The notes below the pieces were generated by a model, which saw only the letters and a program-made list of their open reading frames with translations, was not told the DNA's origin and ran no database searches. A program made the translations under genes and the position numbers. A stretch of 64,000 nucleotides of DNA from Escherichia boydii (GTDB lineage Bacteria > Pseudomonadota > Gammaproteobacteria > Enterobacterales > Enterobacteriaceae), in the NCBI GenBank assembly GCA_041890495.1, contig CP169086.1, forward strand, positions 2,046,001 to 2,110,000, given 5' to 3'. Shown here piece after piece: positions 8,934 to 18,150 of this stretch. Position 1 is the stretch's first letter; every line of letters begins with the position of its first letter.

Positions 8934-9221
8934 TCAGTTGCCGTAAATATTGGCGCGATCGCGCAGTTCTTTACCAGGTTTAAAGTGAGGAACGTATTTT
9001 CCTTCCAGTTCTACTTTATCGCCAGTCTTCGGATTACGTCCGGTACGTGGTGCGCGGTAGTGCAAAGAGAAACTGCCGAAACCGCGGATTTCAATACGCT
9101 CGCCCTGCGCAAGAGTCGAGGCCATATGCTCCAGCATCTCTTTTACTGCATCTTCAACCGTCTTGGCGGGAATGTGCGATTGCTGGGTGGCAAGTCTTTC
9201 TATCAATTCTGACTTGGTCAT
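8934..9221 (-). CDS. ihfB: Integration host factor beta subunit
   Basis: IHF-beta pairs with IHF-alpha (IhfA) to bind and sharply bend specific DNA sites in recombination, replication and transcription. The DNABII fold is clear: N-terminal dimer helices (SELIERLATQQSHI) and beta-arm region IEIRGFGSFSLHYRAPRTGRNP, with the intercalating proline in GRNPKTG. The protein is identical to E. coli IhfB as I recall it, except that it ends RANIYGN, one residue longer than the 94-residue E. coli form. This may mark the edge of the adjoining non-E. coli block. A strong ribosome-binding site (GGAGG) precedes the ATG at 9221. It lies downstream of rpsA on the same strand. Confidence 0.96.
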   Translation of the reverse strand: MTKSELIERLATQQSHIPAKTVEDAVKEMLEHMASTLAQGERIEIRGFGSFSLHYRAPRTGRNPKTGDKVELEGKYVPHFKPGKELRDRANIYGN

Positions 9222-9274
9222 GATTCCTCCGGTTCCTTAAAGGCAAATTAAGCGGCTGCTGTTGCTGCATTGAT

Positions 9275-9298
9275 TAAGGGCGGCCGTAGCCGCCCTTA
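9275..9298 (-). terminator. Hairpin between rpsA and ihfB
   Basis: TAAGGGCGGC-TACG-GCCGCCCTTA is a perfect 10-bp stem with a UACG-type tetraloop on the minus strand, about 80 bases after the rpsA stop. The T-tract is weak, so it is a terminator or an mRNA-stabilising hairpin. Confidence 0.7.
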
Positions 9299-9380
9299 GT
9301 GCTTGATTACAGGACGAAACCTGCAATCTGTCAAGTAAACTCAACAAACTTCGGAATAAAAATCCCGAAGAGTCAGAGAA

Positions 9381-11054
9381 TTACTCGCCTTTAGCTGCTT
9401 TGAAAGCTTCAGCCATTGCGTTGTTGGAGAAGTTTGCATCTTCCTGTTTGTTAACAGTTGCGATTGCATCTTTCTCGTCAGCTTCGTCTTTCGCACGAAC
9501 AGACAGGCTGATTGCGCGGTTTTTACGATCAACGCCGGTGAATTTAGCTTCAACTTCGTCGCCAACGCTCAGAACCAGGGTAGCGTCTTCAACGCGGTCA
9601 CGGGATGCTTCAGAAGCACGCAGGTAACCTTCAACGCCGTCAGCCAGTTCTACGGTTGCGCCTTTAGCGTCAACTGCAGTTACTTTACCGGTTACGATAG
9701 CGCCTTTCTTGTTCAGAGCAACCCAGTTGTTGAACGGATCTTCTGCGAGCTGTTTAACGCCCAGGGAGATACGTTCACGTTCTGCGTCAACCTGCAGAAC
9801 AACTGCAGCGATTTCGTCGCCTTTTTTGTATTCACGAACTGCTTCTTCGCCTGCAACGTTCCAGGAGATGTCAGACAGGTGAACCAAGCCGTCGATGCCG
9901 CCGTCCAGGCCGATGAAGATACCGAAGTCAGTGATAGACTTGATTTTACCTTCAACACGGTCGCCCTTGTTGTGGGTTTCCGCGAACTGCTGCCACGGGT
10001 TAGCTTTGCACTGTTTCAGACCCAGGGAGATACGACGACGTTCTTCGTCGATATCCAGAACCATAACTTCCACTACATCGCCAACGTTAACAACTTTGGA
10101 CGGGTGGATGTTTTTGTTGGTCCAATCCATTTCGGAAACGTGTACCAGGCCTTCAACGCCTTCTTCGATTTCAACGAAGCAGCCGTAGTCGGTCAGGTTG
10201 GTCACGCGACCAGTCAGTTTGGTACCTTCCGGATAACGTTTAGCGATAGCTACCCACGGATCTTCGCCCAGCTGTTTCAGGCCCAGGGATACACGGGTAC
10301 GTTCGCGGTCGAACTTCAGCACTTTAACAGTGATTTCGTCGCCCACGTTGACGATTTCGCTCGGATGCTTAACGCGTTTCCAGGCCATGTCAGTGATGTG
10401 CAGCAGGCCGTCAACGCCGCCCAGATCAACGAATGCACCGTAGTCAGTGAGGTTCTTAACGATACCTTTAACTTCCATGCCTTCCTGCAGGTTTTCCAGC
10501 AGCTGATCGCGCTCTGCGCTGTTTTCGGATTCGATAACGGCACGACGAGAAACAACAACGTTGTTGCGCTTCTGATCCAGCTTGATTACTTTAAATTCAA
10601 GCTCTTTGCCTTCCAGGTGCAGAGTGTCACGCACCGGACGAACGTCTACCAGAGAACCTGGCAGGAACGCACGAATACCGTTCAGCTCAACAGTGAAGCC
10701 GCCCTTAACTTTGCCGTTGATAACACCGGTAACAGTTTCAGCATCTTCGTAAGCTTTTTCCAGCGTGATCCAGGCTTCGTGACGTTTAGCTTTCTCACGG
10801 GACAGCAGAGTTTCACCGAAGCCGTCTTCTACTGCGTCCAGAGCAACGTCAACTTCGTCACCTACCTGGATTTCCAGCTCGCCCTGGGCGTTTTTGAACT
10901 GCTCAGCCGGGATGGCGGACTCAGATTTCAGACCAGCGTCAACCAGTACTACGTCTTTGTCGATAGCAACAACAACGCCACGAACGATAGAACCCGGGCG
11001 GGTTTCGATTTCTTTTAAGGACTCTTCAAAGAGTTGAGCAAAAGATTCAGTCAT
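9381..11054 (-). CDS. rpsA: 30S ribosomal protein S1
   Basis: S1 binds and unfolds mRNA on the 30S subunit and is needed for initiation on most messages. The 557-residue protein contains six S1/OB repeats, recognisable from recurring motifs such as [68 protein letters not shown] and [18 protein letters not shown]. It matches E. coli S1 throughout. Codon use is highly biased, as expected of a very highly expressed gene. It follows cmk on the same strand and has the characteristic leader without a strong Shine-Dalgarno sequence. Confidence 0.98.
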
Positions 11055-11164
11055 GTTTAATCTTCAGGTTTATATTTAACGTCCACCTGGCTCCATGCCG
11101 GATGGGGTTGTTTAACATACCCGCTGTCATTCCATTGCAACGGGGGTACTGCAAATTCGGTCGC
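11055..11164 (-). promoter_or_regulatory. rpsA leader / translation-control region
   Basis: The 110 bases between cmk and rpsA can fold into hairpins (for example CCCCGTTGCAATGG pairing toward the ATG-distal part). They lack a strong Shine-Dalgarno sequence before ATG 11054; only GAAG is nearby. In E. coli this leader drives efficient initiation and autogenous repression by free S1. That role is carried over from the E. coli match. Confidence 0.6.
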
Positions 11165-11821
11165 TTATGCGAGAGCCAATTTCTGGCGCGCGTATTGTAG
11201 CGCTTTTTCAATCACTTGCTCAATGCTTAAGGTGGTGGAATCCAACACTAAAGCATCGGCTGCCGGAACCAGTGGCGCTACCGCTCGGTTACGATCGCGG
11301 TCGTCGCGTTCTTTGATCTCGGCCAAAAGGCGCTCAAAGTTAACACTAAAGCCCTTCTCCTGCAACTGTAGCATGCGGCGATGCGCACGTTCTTCCGAGG
11401 AGGCGTCAAGGAAAATTTTCACTGGTGCATCAGGGAATACCACCGTTCCCATGTCGCGGCCATCGGCAATCAGACCTGGTAATTCGCGAAACGCGCGTTG
11501 GCGACGCAATAATGCTTCACGAACGCGTGGGAATGCCGCGACTTGTGAAGCTGCATTCGCCACTTCCTGAGTACGAATTTCGCCGCTGACATCTTCCCCT
11601 TCGAGGATCACTTCCAGATTGCCATTGGTCGACACAAAACGTACATCCAGATGGGATGCCAGCGGTACCAGCGCATCTTCCGACGCAACATCAACATGGT
11701 GATGTAATGCACCCGAGTCCAGCAGATGCCATTGCAACGCTTCCGCCATAGCCTTACACAAGGTGCCTTTCCCTGCACCGCTTGGGCCATCAATGGTAAT
11801 AACCGGGGCAATTGCCGTCAT
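11165..11821 (-). CDS. cmk: Cytidylate kinase with a 9-residue in-frame deletion
   Basis: Cmk phosphorylates CMP and dCMP with ATP to recycle cytidine nucleotides. The P-loop GPSGAGKGT (residues 12-20), [13 protein letters not shown] and the C-terminal [11 protein letters not shown] are intact, and the rest matches the E. coli protein. At residue 38, however, DSGA is joined directly to LHHHVDV, whereas E. coli has [20 protein letters not shown]. The missing residues 39-47 (27 bases, junction at 11707/11708) include the conserved Tyr40-Arg41 pair of the CMP-binding site. The protein is 218 rather than 227 residues. The frame is kept, so a stable but probably inactive or impaired enzyme is predicted. 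cmk is dispensable in E. coli, with cold sensitivity. A collapsed assembly is possible. Confidence 0.92.
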   Translation of the reverse strand: [218 protein letters not shown]

Positions 11822-11955
11822 CTTTATCTCCTTAAAACAGGCGTACCGTTAACATAACCGCGCGCATTATACGCGCCGACGCCACAAATCGTTAACGTTG
11901 TGTGCAAAAACCAGTTTTGTCTGTATTCAGATGGGGATTTATTGCGCAATTATAG

Positions 11956-11978
11956 CGGGCTGGCAGAAGACCAGCCCG
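11956..11978 (-). terminator. Hairpin downstream of ycaL
   Basis: On the minus strand CGGGCTGG-TCTTCTG-CCAGCCCG forms a perfect 8-bp stem beginning about 16 bases after the ycaL stop. It has no T-tract, so it is a likely transcript end or stabilising hairpin. Confidence 0.5.
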
Positions 11979-11993
11979 AAAGATGACAATGAT

Positions 11994-12758
11994 TTACTTA
12001 CCAGAGGCGATACGATCACGGATGTGTTGCGCACGCTCTGTTGATGGTGGGTGAGAGTCAAACATGGACTGGGTGCGACCGCCATCCAGGCTAGCCAGTT
12101 TTTCAAAGCTGCCAACCAGCCCCTGGGTGCTGATGCCACGTTTCTTCAACAGATCAAAGGAGAAATCATCTGCTTCGGACTCTTTATCACGGGAGTATTT
12201 AGCATTGATAGCGCCTTCTGCGATATCACCTAATTGTGAGCGGGAAAGCTGGGAAGCCACACCGCTGGTAGCTGAAATGGCATCGCGTGCGGCAACGATC
12301 GCATAAGAAGCTTTCATTTCAGCCAGCGAGTGACCCAACGCGACGTGGCCCAGTTCATGGCCCAGAACGCCTTCAATTTCGTTGTCATTCATCATGTCCA
12401 TCAGGCCACTGTAGACACGAACACAGCCGTTCGCCATCGCCCATGCGTTGACGTCGCTGGTCATATAAACCTTATAGTTGACCGGCGTGCCATTAATATT
12501 GTTACCCAATGCTTTGGCGATTTTTGCCAGACGTTTACCGTACTTGCTGGATTTACTTGCGACTTGATTGCCGCTGTCCATTTCGGCACAGCCCTGATTG
12601 GCAATCGCTTTTGCATCGGCATCGCTTAATGTTGCTGCTTTATAGGCATTTAAACCGGAGCTGATAGCCATATTGGTATCAATACCGTGGGTATTTTGAC
12701 ACCCTGTCAGTAATGCTGCAGAGGTCGCAATCGCCAGCAGTAATTTAGTATTCTTCAT
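11994..12758 (-). CDS. ycaL: Outer-membrane lipoprotein M48 metalloprotease YcaL
   Basis: A 254-residue periplasmic lipoprotease. A signal peptide of about 18 residues ends in lipobox LLTGC, so the mature protein is lipid-anchored. The zinc-peptidase motif HELGH is present in VLGHELGHVALGH, with the third ligand in KESEADDF, typical of family M48. In E. coli YcaL takes part in quality control of BamA/LptD-type outer-membrane proteins stalled at early assembly. The start at 12758 gives the correct signal peptide; an upstream in-frame ATG at 12782 does not. The sequence matches E. coli. Confidence 0.94.
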   Translation of the reverse strand: MKNTKLLLAIATSAALLTGCQNTHGIDTNMAISSGLNAYKAATLSDADAKAIANQGCAEMDSGNQVASKSSKYGKRLAKIAKALGNNINGTPVNYKVYMTSDVNAWAMANGCVRVYSGLMDMMNDNEIEGVLGHELGHVALGHSLAEMKASYAIVAARDAISATSGVASQLSRSQLGDIAEGAINAKYSRDKESEADDFSFDLLKKRGISTQGLVGSFEKLASLDGGRTQSMFDSHPPSTERAQHIRDRIASGK

Positions 12759-12856
12759 GTGAATCATCCGTTGATTAATCATATATAAATATTATGTATC
12801 AACAACTTACATTGACAAGCGACGCTACCATTAATCAAAATGACTCACAAGGTCCG

Positions 12857-12886
12857 AAAAAAAACGCCGACAATGTGCCGACGTTT
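12857..12886 (-). terminator. Terminator of the serC-aroA operon
   Basis: Minus strand CGTCGGCA-CAT-TGTCGGCG (8-bp stem with two G-T wobbles) is followed by a run of eight T. The wobbles favour the minus-strand reading, placing it about 40 bases after aroA. Confidence 0.85.
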
Positions 12887-12926
12887 TGATAAAGAAAGAT
12901 TTGGCTATTTATTGCCCGTTGTTCAT

Positions 12927-14210
12927 TCAGGCTGCCTGGCTAATCCGCGCCAGCTGCTCGAAATAATCCGGAAATGTTTTGGCCGTGCATTTGGGATCAA
13001 GAATCGTCACTGGTGTATCTGACAACGCCACCAGCGAGAAACACATCGCCATCCGGTGATCATTGTATGTCGCGATCTCGGCAAAGTTCAGTTTTTCCGG
13101 AGGAGTGATACGAATGTAATCGTGCCCCTCTTCCACTTCCGCGCCGACTTTACGCAGTTCTGTTGCCATCGCAAACAGGCGATCGGTCTCTTTAACACGC
13201 CAGTTATAGATATTGCGCAGCGTGGTGGTGCCTTTTGCAAATAACGCCGCCGTGGCAATGGTCATCGCCGCATCAGGAATATGGTTCATATCCATATCAA
13301 TAGCGTTCAGTTCACCACGCGTGCAGGAAATATAATCATCGCCCCAGCAAATGGTCGCGCCCATTTTTTCCAGCACATCAGCAAAGCGAATATCACCCTG
13401 CATACTGTTACGTCCAATACCGGTCACTTTTACAGTGCCGCCTTTGATTGCTGCTGCTGCCAGAAAGTAAGAAGCCGAAGATGCATCGCCTTCGACCAAA
13501 TAAGTACCCGGAGACTGATAGGACTGCCCGCCTTTTACGACAAATTGTTGATAGTGCTGATTTTCAATTTCAACACCAAACGTCTTCATCAGATTGAGTG
13601 TGATGTCGATATAAGGTTTAGAAACCAGATCGCCTTTAATACGAATCACCGTATCTTCCGGCGCAAGAGGCGCAGTCATTAACAGTGCGGTGAGGAATTG
13701 GCTGGAAACGGAGCCATCAACGTCAACGTTGCCGCCAGTAAAGCCGCCCTGTAAACGCAACGGCGGATAATTTTCTTGTTCCAGGTAAGTGATCTTCGCC
13801 CCGCCCAGGCGCAGCGCATCCACCAGATGACCAATCGGGCGTTCTTTCATACGCGGCTCACCGGTCAGCACAATATCATTGCTACCCAGACAAAGAGCTG
13901 CCGCCAGCGGACGCATTGCCGTTCCGGCGTTACCGAGGAACAACTCCAGGGCACCTTCTGCGTGTAATGGACCGCCGTTACCGATAATTTCGCAACGCGT
14001 ACGATCGGCTGAAAGCGTATAGCTTACCCCTAACGCTGTTAATGCATTCAGCATATGGCGCACGTCATCGCTATCCAGCAGATTGGTTAATACTGTTTTG
14101 CCGTGTGCTAATGCCGCCAGCAATAAAGCGCGGTTAGAAACGCTCTTGGAACCGGGCAGATTAATAGTGCCATCGACACGAGCGATGGGTTGTAACGTCA
14201 GGGATTCCAT
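12927..14210 (-). CDS. aroA: 5-enolpyruvylshikimate-3-phosphate synthase
   Basis: AroA joins shikimate-3-phosphate and phosphoenolpyruvate in the sixth step of the shikimate pathway to aromatic amino acids. The 427-residue protein has Lys22 in LPGSKSVSNRALL and the PEP/glyphosate loop LGNAGTAMRP with Gly96, Thr97 and Pro101 unchanged, so it is the glyphosate-sensitive type. VKETDRL and the NDHRMAM catalytic region are also present. It matches E. coli. It lies 70 bases downstream of serC, with an attenuating hairpin between, as in the known serC-aroA operon. Confidence 0.97.
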   Translation of the reverse strand: MESLTLQPIARVDGTINLPGSKSVSNRALLLAALAHGKTVLTNLLDSDDVRHMLNALTALGVSYTLSADRTRCEIIGNGGPLHAEGALELFLGNAGTAMRPLAAALCLGSNDIVLTGEPRMKERPIGHLVDALRLGGAKITYLEQENYPPLRLQGGFTGGNVDVDGSVSSQFLTALLMTAPLAPEDTVIRIKGDLVSKPYIDITLNLMKTFGVEIENQHYQQFVVKGGQSYQSPGTYLVEGDASSASYFLAAAAIKGGTVKVTGIGRNSMQGDIRFADVLEKMGATICWGDDYISCTRGELNAIDMDMNHIPDAAMTIATAALFAKGTTTLRNIYNWRVKETDRLFAMATELRKVGAEVEEGHDYIRITPPEKLNFAEIATYNDHRMAMCFSLVALSDTPVTILDPKCTAKTFPDYFEQLARISQAA

Positions 14211-14235
14211 GAACTCAACTCTCTACAACAGAAAT

Positions 14236-14261
14236 AAAAACCCCACAGGCTGGCTGTGGGG
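14236..14261 (-). terminator. Intra-operon attenuator between serC and aroA
   Basis: CCCCACAG-CCAGC-CTGTGGGG followed by TTTTTATTT on the minus strand is a textbook terminator placed between two cotranscribed genes. Partial readthrough would set a lower level of aroA than serC. Confidence 0.85.
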
Positions 14262-14280
14262 ATTAAGCAAAATTTCGGCA

Positions 14281-15369
14281 TTAACCGTGACGGCGTTCGA
14301 ACTCAACCATGAAGTCTGTCAGCGCTTTAACGCCTTCCAGCGGCATGGCGTTATAAATAGAAGCGCGCATTCCGCCGACCACACGGTGACCTTTCAGTGC
14401 ATGAAGGCCAGCAGCAAAAGACTCTTCAAGGAACAATTTGTCAAGCGCACTGTCCGCCAACTGGAACGGCACGTTCATCCGTGAACGGTTAGCTTTCGCC
14501 ACGTCATTGCGGTAGAAATCGCTGTTATCAATCACCCCATATAGCAGTTCTGCTTTTTGCTGATTGATTTTATCCATTTCAGCTACACCGCCGTTCGCTT
14601 TCAGCCATTTAAAGACCAGACCAGATAGATACCAGGCAAATGTCGGCGGCGTGTTAAACATGGAGCCGTTATCGTTGAGGATGGAATAATCCAGAATCGA
14701 CGGACACGCGATATTCGCTTTGCCCAGCAAATCTTCACGAACGATGACGATTGTCAGGCCAGCCGGGCCGATATTTTTCTGCGCGCCAGCGTAAATTACA
14801 CCATAACGGCTGACGTCAATCGGACGGGAAAGAATGGTTGAAGAGAAGTCAGCGGCGACCACCACATCTGCGCCGAAGTCTGGCGTTTCGTCGATGGCGA
14901 TACCATCGATGGTTTCATTCGGGCAATAATGCATATAAGCAGCATTATCAGAGAGTTGCCATTCACGCATTGGCTTAACCGCGCGCAGACCATCAACAGT
15001 CACTTTGGCGTCAAAGACATTAGGCGTGCAGTATTTTTTCGCTTCTTTAATGGCACTTGCCGCCCAGTAACCGGCATCAACATAATCTGCGGTGGTTTTA
15101 TCACCGAGAATATTCAGCGGTACCGCAGCAAACTGACCGCGACCACCGCCATGGCAGAATAATACCTTGTAGTTGGAGGGGACATTAAGAAGATCGCGAA
15201 AATCCTTCTCGGCTTCCTCTGCAACCTGAATGAACTCTTTGCCACGGTGACTCACTTCCATCACCGACGTACCAAGACCGTTCCAGTCGCGCAGTTCCTG
15301 TTGAGCCTGTTTAAGCACCTCTGCCGGTAGCATTGCCGGACCAGAACTAAAATTGAAGATTTGAGCCAT
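14281..15369 (-). CDS. serC: Phosphoserine/phosphohydroxythreonine aminotransferase
   Basis: SerC is a PLP enzyme of class V that transaminates 3-phosphohydroxypyruvate in serine synthesis and an analogous step in pyridoxine synthesis. The 362-residue protein starts MAQIFNFSSGPAMLP. It carries the PLP lysine in YAGAQKNIGPAGL (about residue 198), the FCHGGGRGQFAA phosphate-binding segment and GGMRASIYNAM near the C-terminus. It matches E. coli. Pairing with aroA reflects shared demand for chorismate-derived enterobactin and serine. A CRP-like site lies about 140 bases upstream. Confidence 0.97.
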   Translation of the reverse strand: MAQIFNFSSGPAMLPAEVLKQAQQELRDWNGLGTSVMEVSHRGKEFIQVAEEAEKDFRDLLNVPSNYKVLFCHGGGRGQFAAVPLNILGDKTTADYVDAGYWAASAIKEAKKYCTPNVFDAKVTVDGLRAVKPMREWQLSDNAAYMHYCPNETIDGIAIDETPDFGADVVVAADFSSTILSRPIDVSRYGVIYAGAQKNIGPAGLTIVIVREDLLGKANIACPSILDYSILNDNGSMFNTPPTFAWYLSGLVFKWLKANGGVAEMDKINQQKAELLYGVIDNSDFYRNDVAKANRSRMNVPFQLADSALDKLFLEESFAAGLHALKGHRVVGGMRASIYNAMPLEGVKALTDFMVEFERRHG

Positions 15370-15505
15370 TTCCCCTCACCACGTTGCGTTGCTATTAACC
15401 CGCGGTCAATCGATTGCGACCACAGGTAATACATTATTCCTGTGGCTATCGGTTTTATCATTCAGTGACACACATCGCAATGAGTAAAACCGTTGAGGGC
15501 AAAAA

Positions 15506-15521
15506 TGTGGCTTGCATCACA
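15506..15521 (-). promoter_or_regulatory. CRP-type site upstream of serC
   Basis: TGTGG-CTTGCA-TCACA matches the CRP consensus TGTGA-N6-TCACA at nine of ten positions. It lies in the 198-base gap before serC. serC is known to be CRP-controlled in E. coli; the assignment of this exact site is inferred. Confidence 0.6.
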
Positions 15522-15567
15522 CAAAAGAATCTCTCGGATTATTAGCAAAAAGCCGATGTTTTTACTG

Positions 15568-16260
15568 TCAGGTCACCCGTTTTGCCCGACTTGCCTTCGT
15601 CCATTCTGGATTTGCACAGCGCGGACATAATTGTTTTTCCCCCGCTTTCATATGAATGATTTCACTACAACGAATACAGGCATAGTCCGCCGACTCCGGC
15701 ACCACTTTGTAACGCTGCGTACAATCACTGGGTAAAATAAGTAAACCCGGTTTCACCTTGTCATCTTCAAAGAAATAGACACTGATTTGCCCGTTGGTTT
15801 CGAGAATCGCCAGACATACCTGCCCCAGCTGCTCCACGCCACGCAATCGTAGCTCCATAAAGAACTCAAATTCCGTCATGTTGGAGTTATTGAGTTTCGA
15901 CCAGGCCAGCTCGCCATCTTCAATAATGACAACTGGCTTGCCTTCCAGAAGATCTTCCAGTTTTTCACTGTGCGCCATCAACCACATTACCAGGCGGTAT
16001 AACAACGCCAGAGTAATAAAGACGATAAGTACCGGGACCATCGGCACATCATCATAAAACGCCACATCTCCCGCCGCTGATCCCAGCGTCAGAATGATTA
16101 AAACTTCAAACAGCGACATCTGCCGCACACCGCGTCTTCCGGTCATTTTGAGGAACAAAAAGACCAGTACAAAGGTATAAAGACTACGTAGTGCAACTTC
16201 GCCAAGGAAATCAAAAGGCACTTTATCAAATGCCATACGGTGGAGATCGAACGCCTTCAT
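15568..16260 (-). CDS. ycaP: DUF421 inner-membrane protein YcaP
   Basis: A 230-residue protein of unknown function. Three transmembrane helices lie at about residues 20-105, with the family motif KMTGRRGVRQMSLFE between the first two, and a cytoplasmic DUF421 domain follows (VVIIEDGELAWSKL). A C-terminal zinc-ribbon-like tail carries cysteine pairs in CIRCSEI and CPRCANP. The sequence matches E. coli apart from a few residues (QVCLAILE, where I recall QVRLAILE). It is divergent from ycaO across a 129-base promoter region and ends about 200 bases before serC. Confidence 0.92.
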   Translation of the reverse strand: MKAFDLHRMAFDKVPFDFLGEVALRSLYTFVLVFLFLKMTGRRGVRQMSLFEVLIILTLGSAAGDVAFYDDVPMVPVLIVFITLALLYRLVMWLMAHSEKLEDLLEGKPVVIIEDGELAWSKLNNSNMTEFEFFMELRLRGVEQLGQVCLAILETNGQISVYFFEDDKVKPGLLILPSDCTQRYKVVPESADYACIRCSEIIHMKAGEKQLCPRCANPEWTKASRAKRVT

Positions 16261-16389
16261 TTTTATGCTCTTAACGTGGTTTATCCGCTAAAAGCATAGT
16301 CAACAGTTCATCGGCATGGCGGCGGTGATAGCGCCTTTGAGATAAAACCCGTATTATTGCGCGCTTTCCGTACGACTAAAGTGATTTTC

Positions 16390-18150
16390 ATGACGCAAAC
16401 ATTTATCCCCGGCAAAGATGCCGCTCTGGAAGATTCCATCGCTCGCTTCCAGCAAAAACTTTCAGACCTCGGCTTTCAGATTGAAGAGGCCTCCTGGCTG
16501 AATCCCGTGCCTAACGTCTGGTCTGTACATATTCGCGACAAAGAGTGCGCACTGTGTTTTACCAACGGTAAAGGCGCAACCAAGAAAGCGGCGCTGGCTT
16601 CTGCACTCGGTGAATATTTCGAGCGTCTCTCAACCAACTACTTTTTTGCGGACTTCTGGCTGGGCGAAACCATCGCCAACGGTCCGTTCGTGCATTATCC
16701 CAACGAAAAATGGTTCCCACTGACCGAAAATGACGATGTGCCAGAAGGGCTGCTCGATGACCGTCTGCGCGCGTTTTATGATCCGGAGAATGAACTGACC
16801 GGCAGCATGCTGATTGACCTACAATCCGGTAACGAAGATCGTGGTATTTGCGGCCTGCCGTTTACGCGTCAGTCCGACAATCAGACCGTTTATATTCCGA
16901 TGAATATCATTGGTAACCTGTACGTCTCCAACGGTATGTCCGCAGGTAATACCCGCAACGAAGCACGCGTTCAGGGATTGTCTGAAGTTTTCGAACGCTA
17001 CGTGAAAAACCGCATTATTGCTGAAAGCATCAGCCTGCCAGAGATCCCGGCAGACGTGCTGGCGCGTTACCCAGCAGTAGTTGAAGCCATCGAAACGCTG
17101 GAAGCGGAGGGTTTCCCAATCTTCGCTTATGACGGTTCGCTTGGCGGCCAGTATCCGGTGATTTGCGTGGTACTGTTCAATCCTGCTAACGGTACCTGCT
17201 TTGCCTCTTTCGGTGCGCATCCTGATTTTGGCGTAGCACTGGAACGTACCGTGACCGAGCTGCTGCAAGGTCGTGGCCTGAAAGATTTGGATGTGTTTAC
17301 TCCGCCAACCTTCGATGATGAAGAAGTCGCTGAACATACCAACCTCGAAACGCACTTTATCGATTCCAGCGGTTTAATCTCCTGGGACCTGTTCAAGCAG
17401 GATGCCGATTATCCGTTTGTGGACTGGAATTTCTCCGGCACCACGGAAGAAGAGTTCGCCACACTGATGGCTATCTTCAACAAAGAAGATAAAGAAGTTT
17501 ATATTGCCGATTACGAGCATCTGGGCGTTTATGCTTGCCGTATTATCGTGCCTGGCATGTCCGATATTTATCCGGCTGAAGATCTGTGGCTCGCGAATAA
17601 CAGTATGGGCAGCCATTTACGTGAAACGATTCTTTCGCTACCAGGCAGCGAGTGGGAAAAAGAAGATTACCTGAACCTCATCGAGCAACTGGATGAAGAA
17701 GGTTTTGATGACTTTACCCGCGTGCGTGAGCTGTTGGGTCTGGCGACCGGGTCGGATAACGGTTGGTACACCCTGCGTATCGGTGAATTAAAAGCCATGC
17801 TGGCGTTGGCTGGTGGCGATCTGGAACAGGCTCTGGTCTGGACCGAATGGACGATGGAATTTAACTCATCGGTATTCAGCCCGGAACGCGCCAACTATTA
17901 TCGCTGCCTGCAAACGTTGTTATTACTGGCGCAGGAAGAAGATCGCCAGCCGCTGCAATATCTGAATGCGTTTGTTCGCATGTACGGCGCAGATGCCGTG
18001 GAAGCCGCCAGTGCGGCAATGAGCGGCGAAGCGGCGTTTTATGGCTTGCAACCAGTAGATAGCGATCTGCACGCGTTTGCTGCACATCAGTCGCTGTTGA
18101 AGGCCTACGAAAAGCTGCAGCGCGCCAAAGCAGCATTCTGGGCAAAATAA
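16390..18150 (+). CDS. ycaO: YcaO, RimO-associated ATP-dependent factor
   Basis: YcaO is the founding member of the ATP-dependent cyclodehydratase superfamily. In E. coli it is not in an azoline-peptide cluster; it enhances RimO-dependent beta-methylthiolation of ribosomal protein S12. The 586-residue protein carries the ATP-binding features in NGKGATKKAALASALGEYFER (about 60-80), NTRNEARVQGLSEVFERY and the EVAEHTNLETHF region, plus a C-terminal helical repeat-like domain. The start at 16390 (ATGACGCAAAC) matches E. coli; an in-frame upstream start would add 11 residues. It is transcribed toward focA, 405 bases away. Confidence 0.95.
   Translation: MTQTFIPGKDAALEDSIARFQQKLSDLGFQIEEASWLNPVPNVWSVHIRDKECALCFTNGKGATKKAALASALGEYFERLSTNYFFADFWLGETIANGPFVHYPNEKWFPLTENDDVPEGLLDDRLRAFYDPENELTGSMLIDLQSGNEDRGICGLPFTRQSDNQTVYIPMNIIGNLYVSNGMSAGNTRNEARVQGLSEVFERYVKNRIIAESISLPEIPADVLARYPAVVEAIETLEAEGFPIFAYDGSLGGQYPVICVVLFNPANGTCFASFGAHPDFGVALERTVTELLQGRGLKDLDVFTPPTFDDEEVAEHTNLETHFIDSSGLISWDLFKQDADYPFVDWNFSGTTEEEFATLMAIFNKEDKEVYIADYEHLGVYACRIIVPGMSDIYPAEDLWLANNSMGSHLRETILSLPGSEWEKEDYLNLIEQLDEEGFDDFTRVRELLGLATGSDNGWYTLRIGELKAMLALAGGDLEQALVWTEWTMEFNSSVFSPERANYYRCLQTLLLLAQEEDRQPLQYLNAFVRMYGADAVEAASAAMSGEAAFYGLQPVDSDLHAFAAHQSLLKAYEKLQRAKAAFWAK

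Noticed and set aside
9879..11018. A 379-codon open frame antisense to rpsA
   Set aside because: Same codon-bias artefact opposite a very highly expressed gene; composition rich in Phe, Asn and Val with no family motif.
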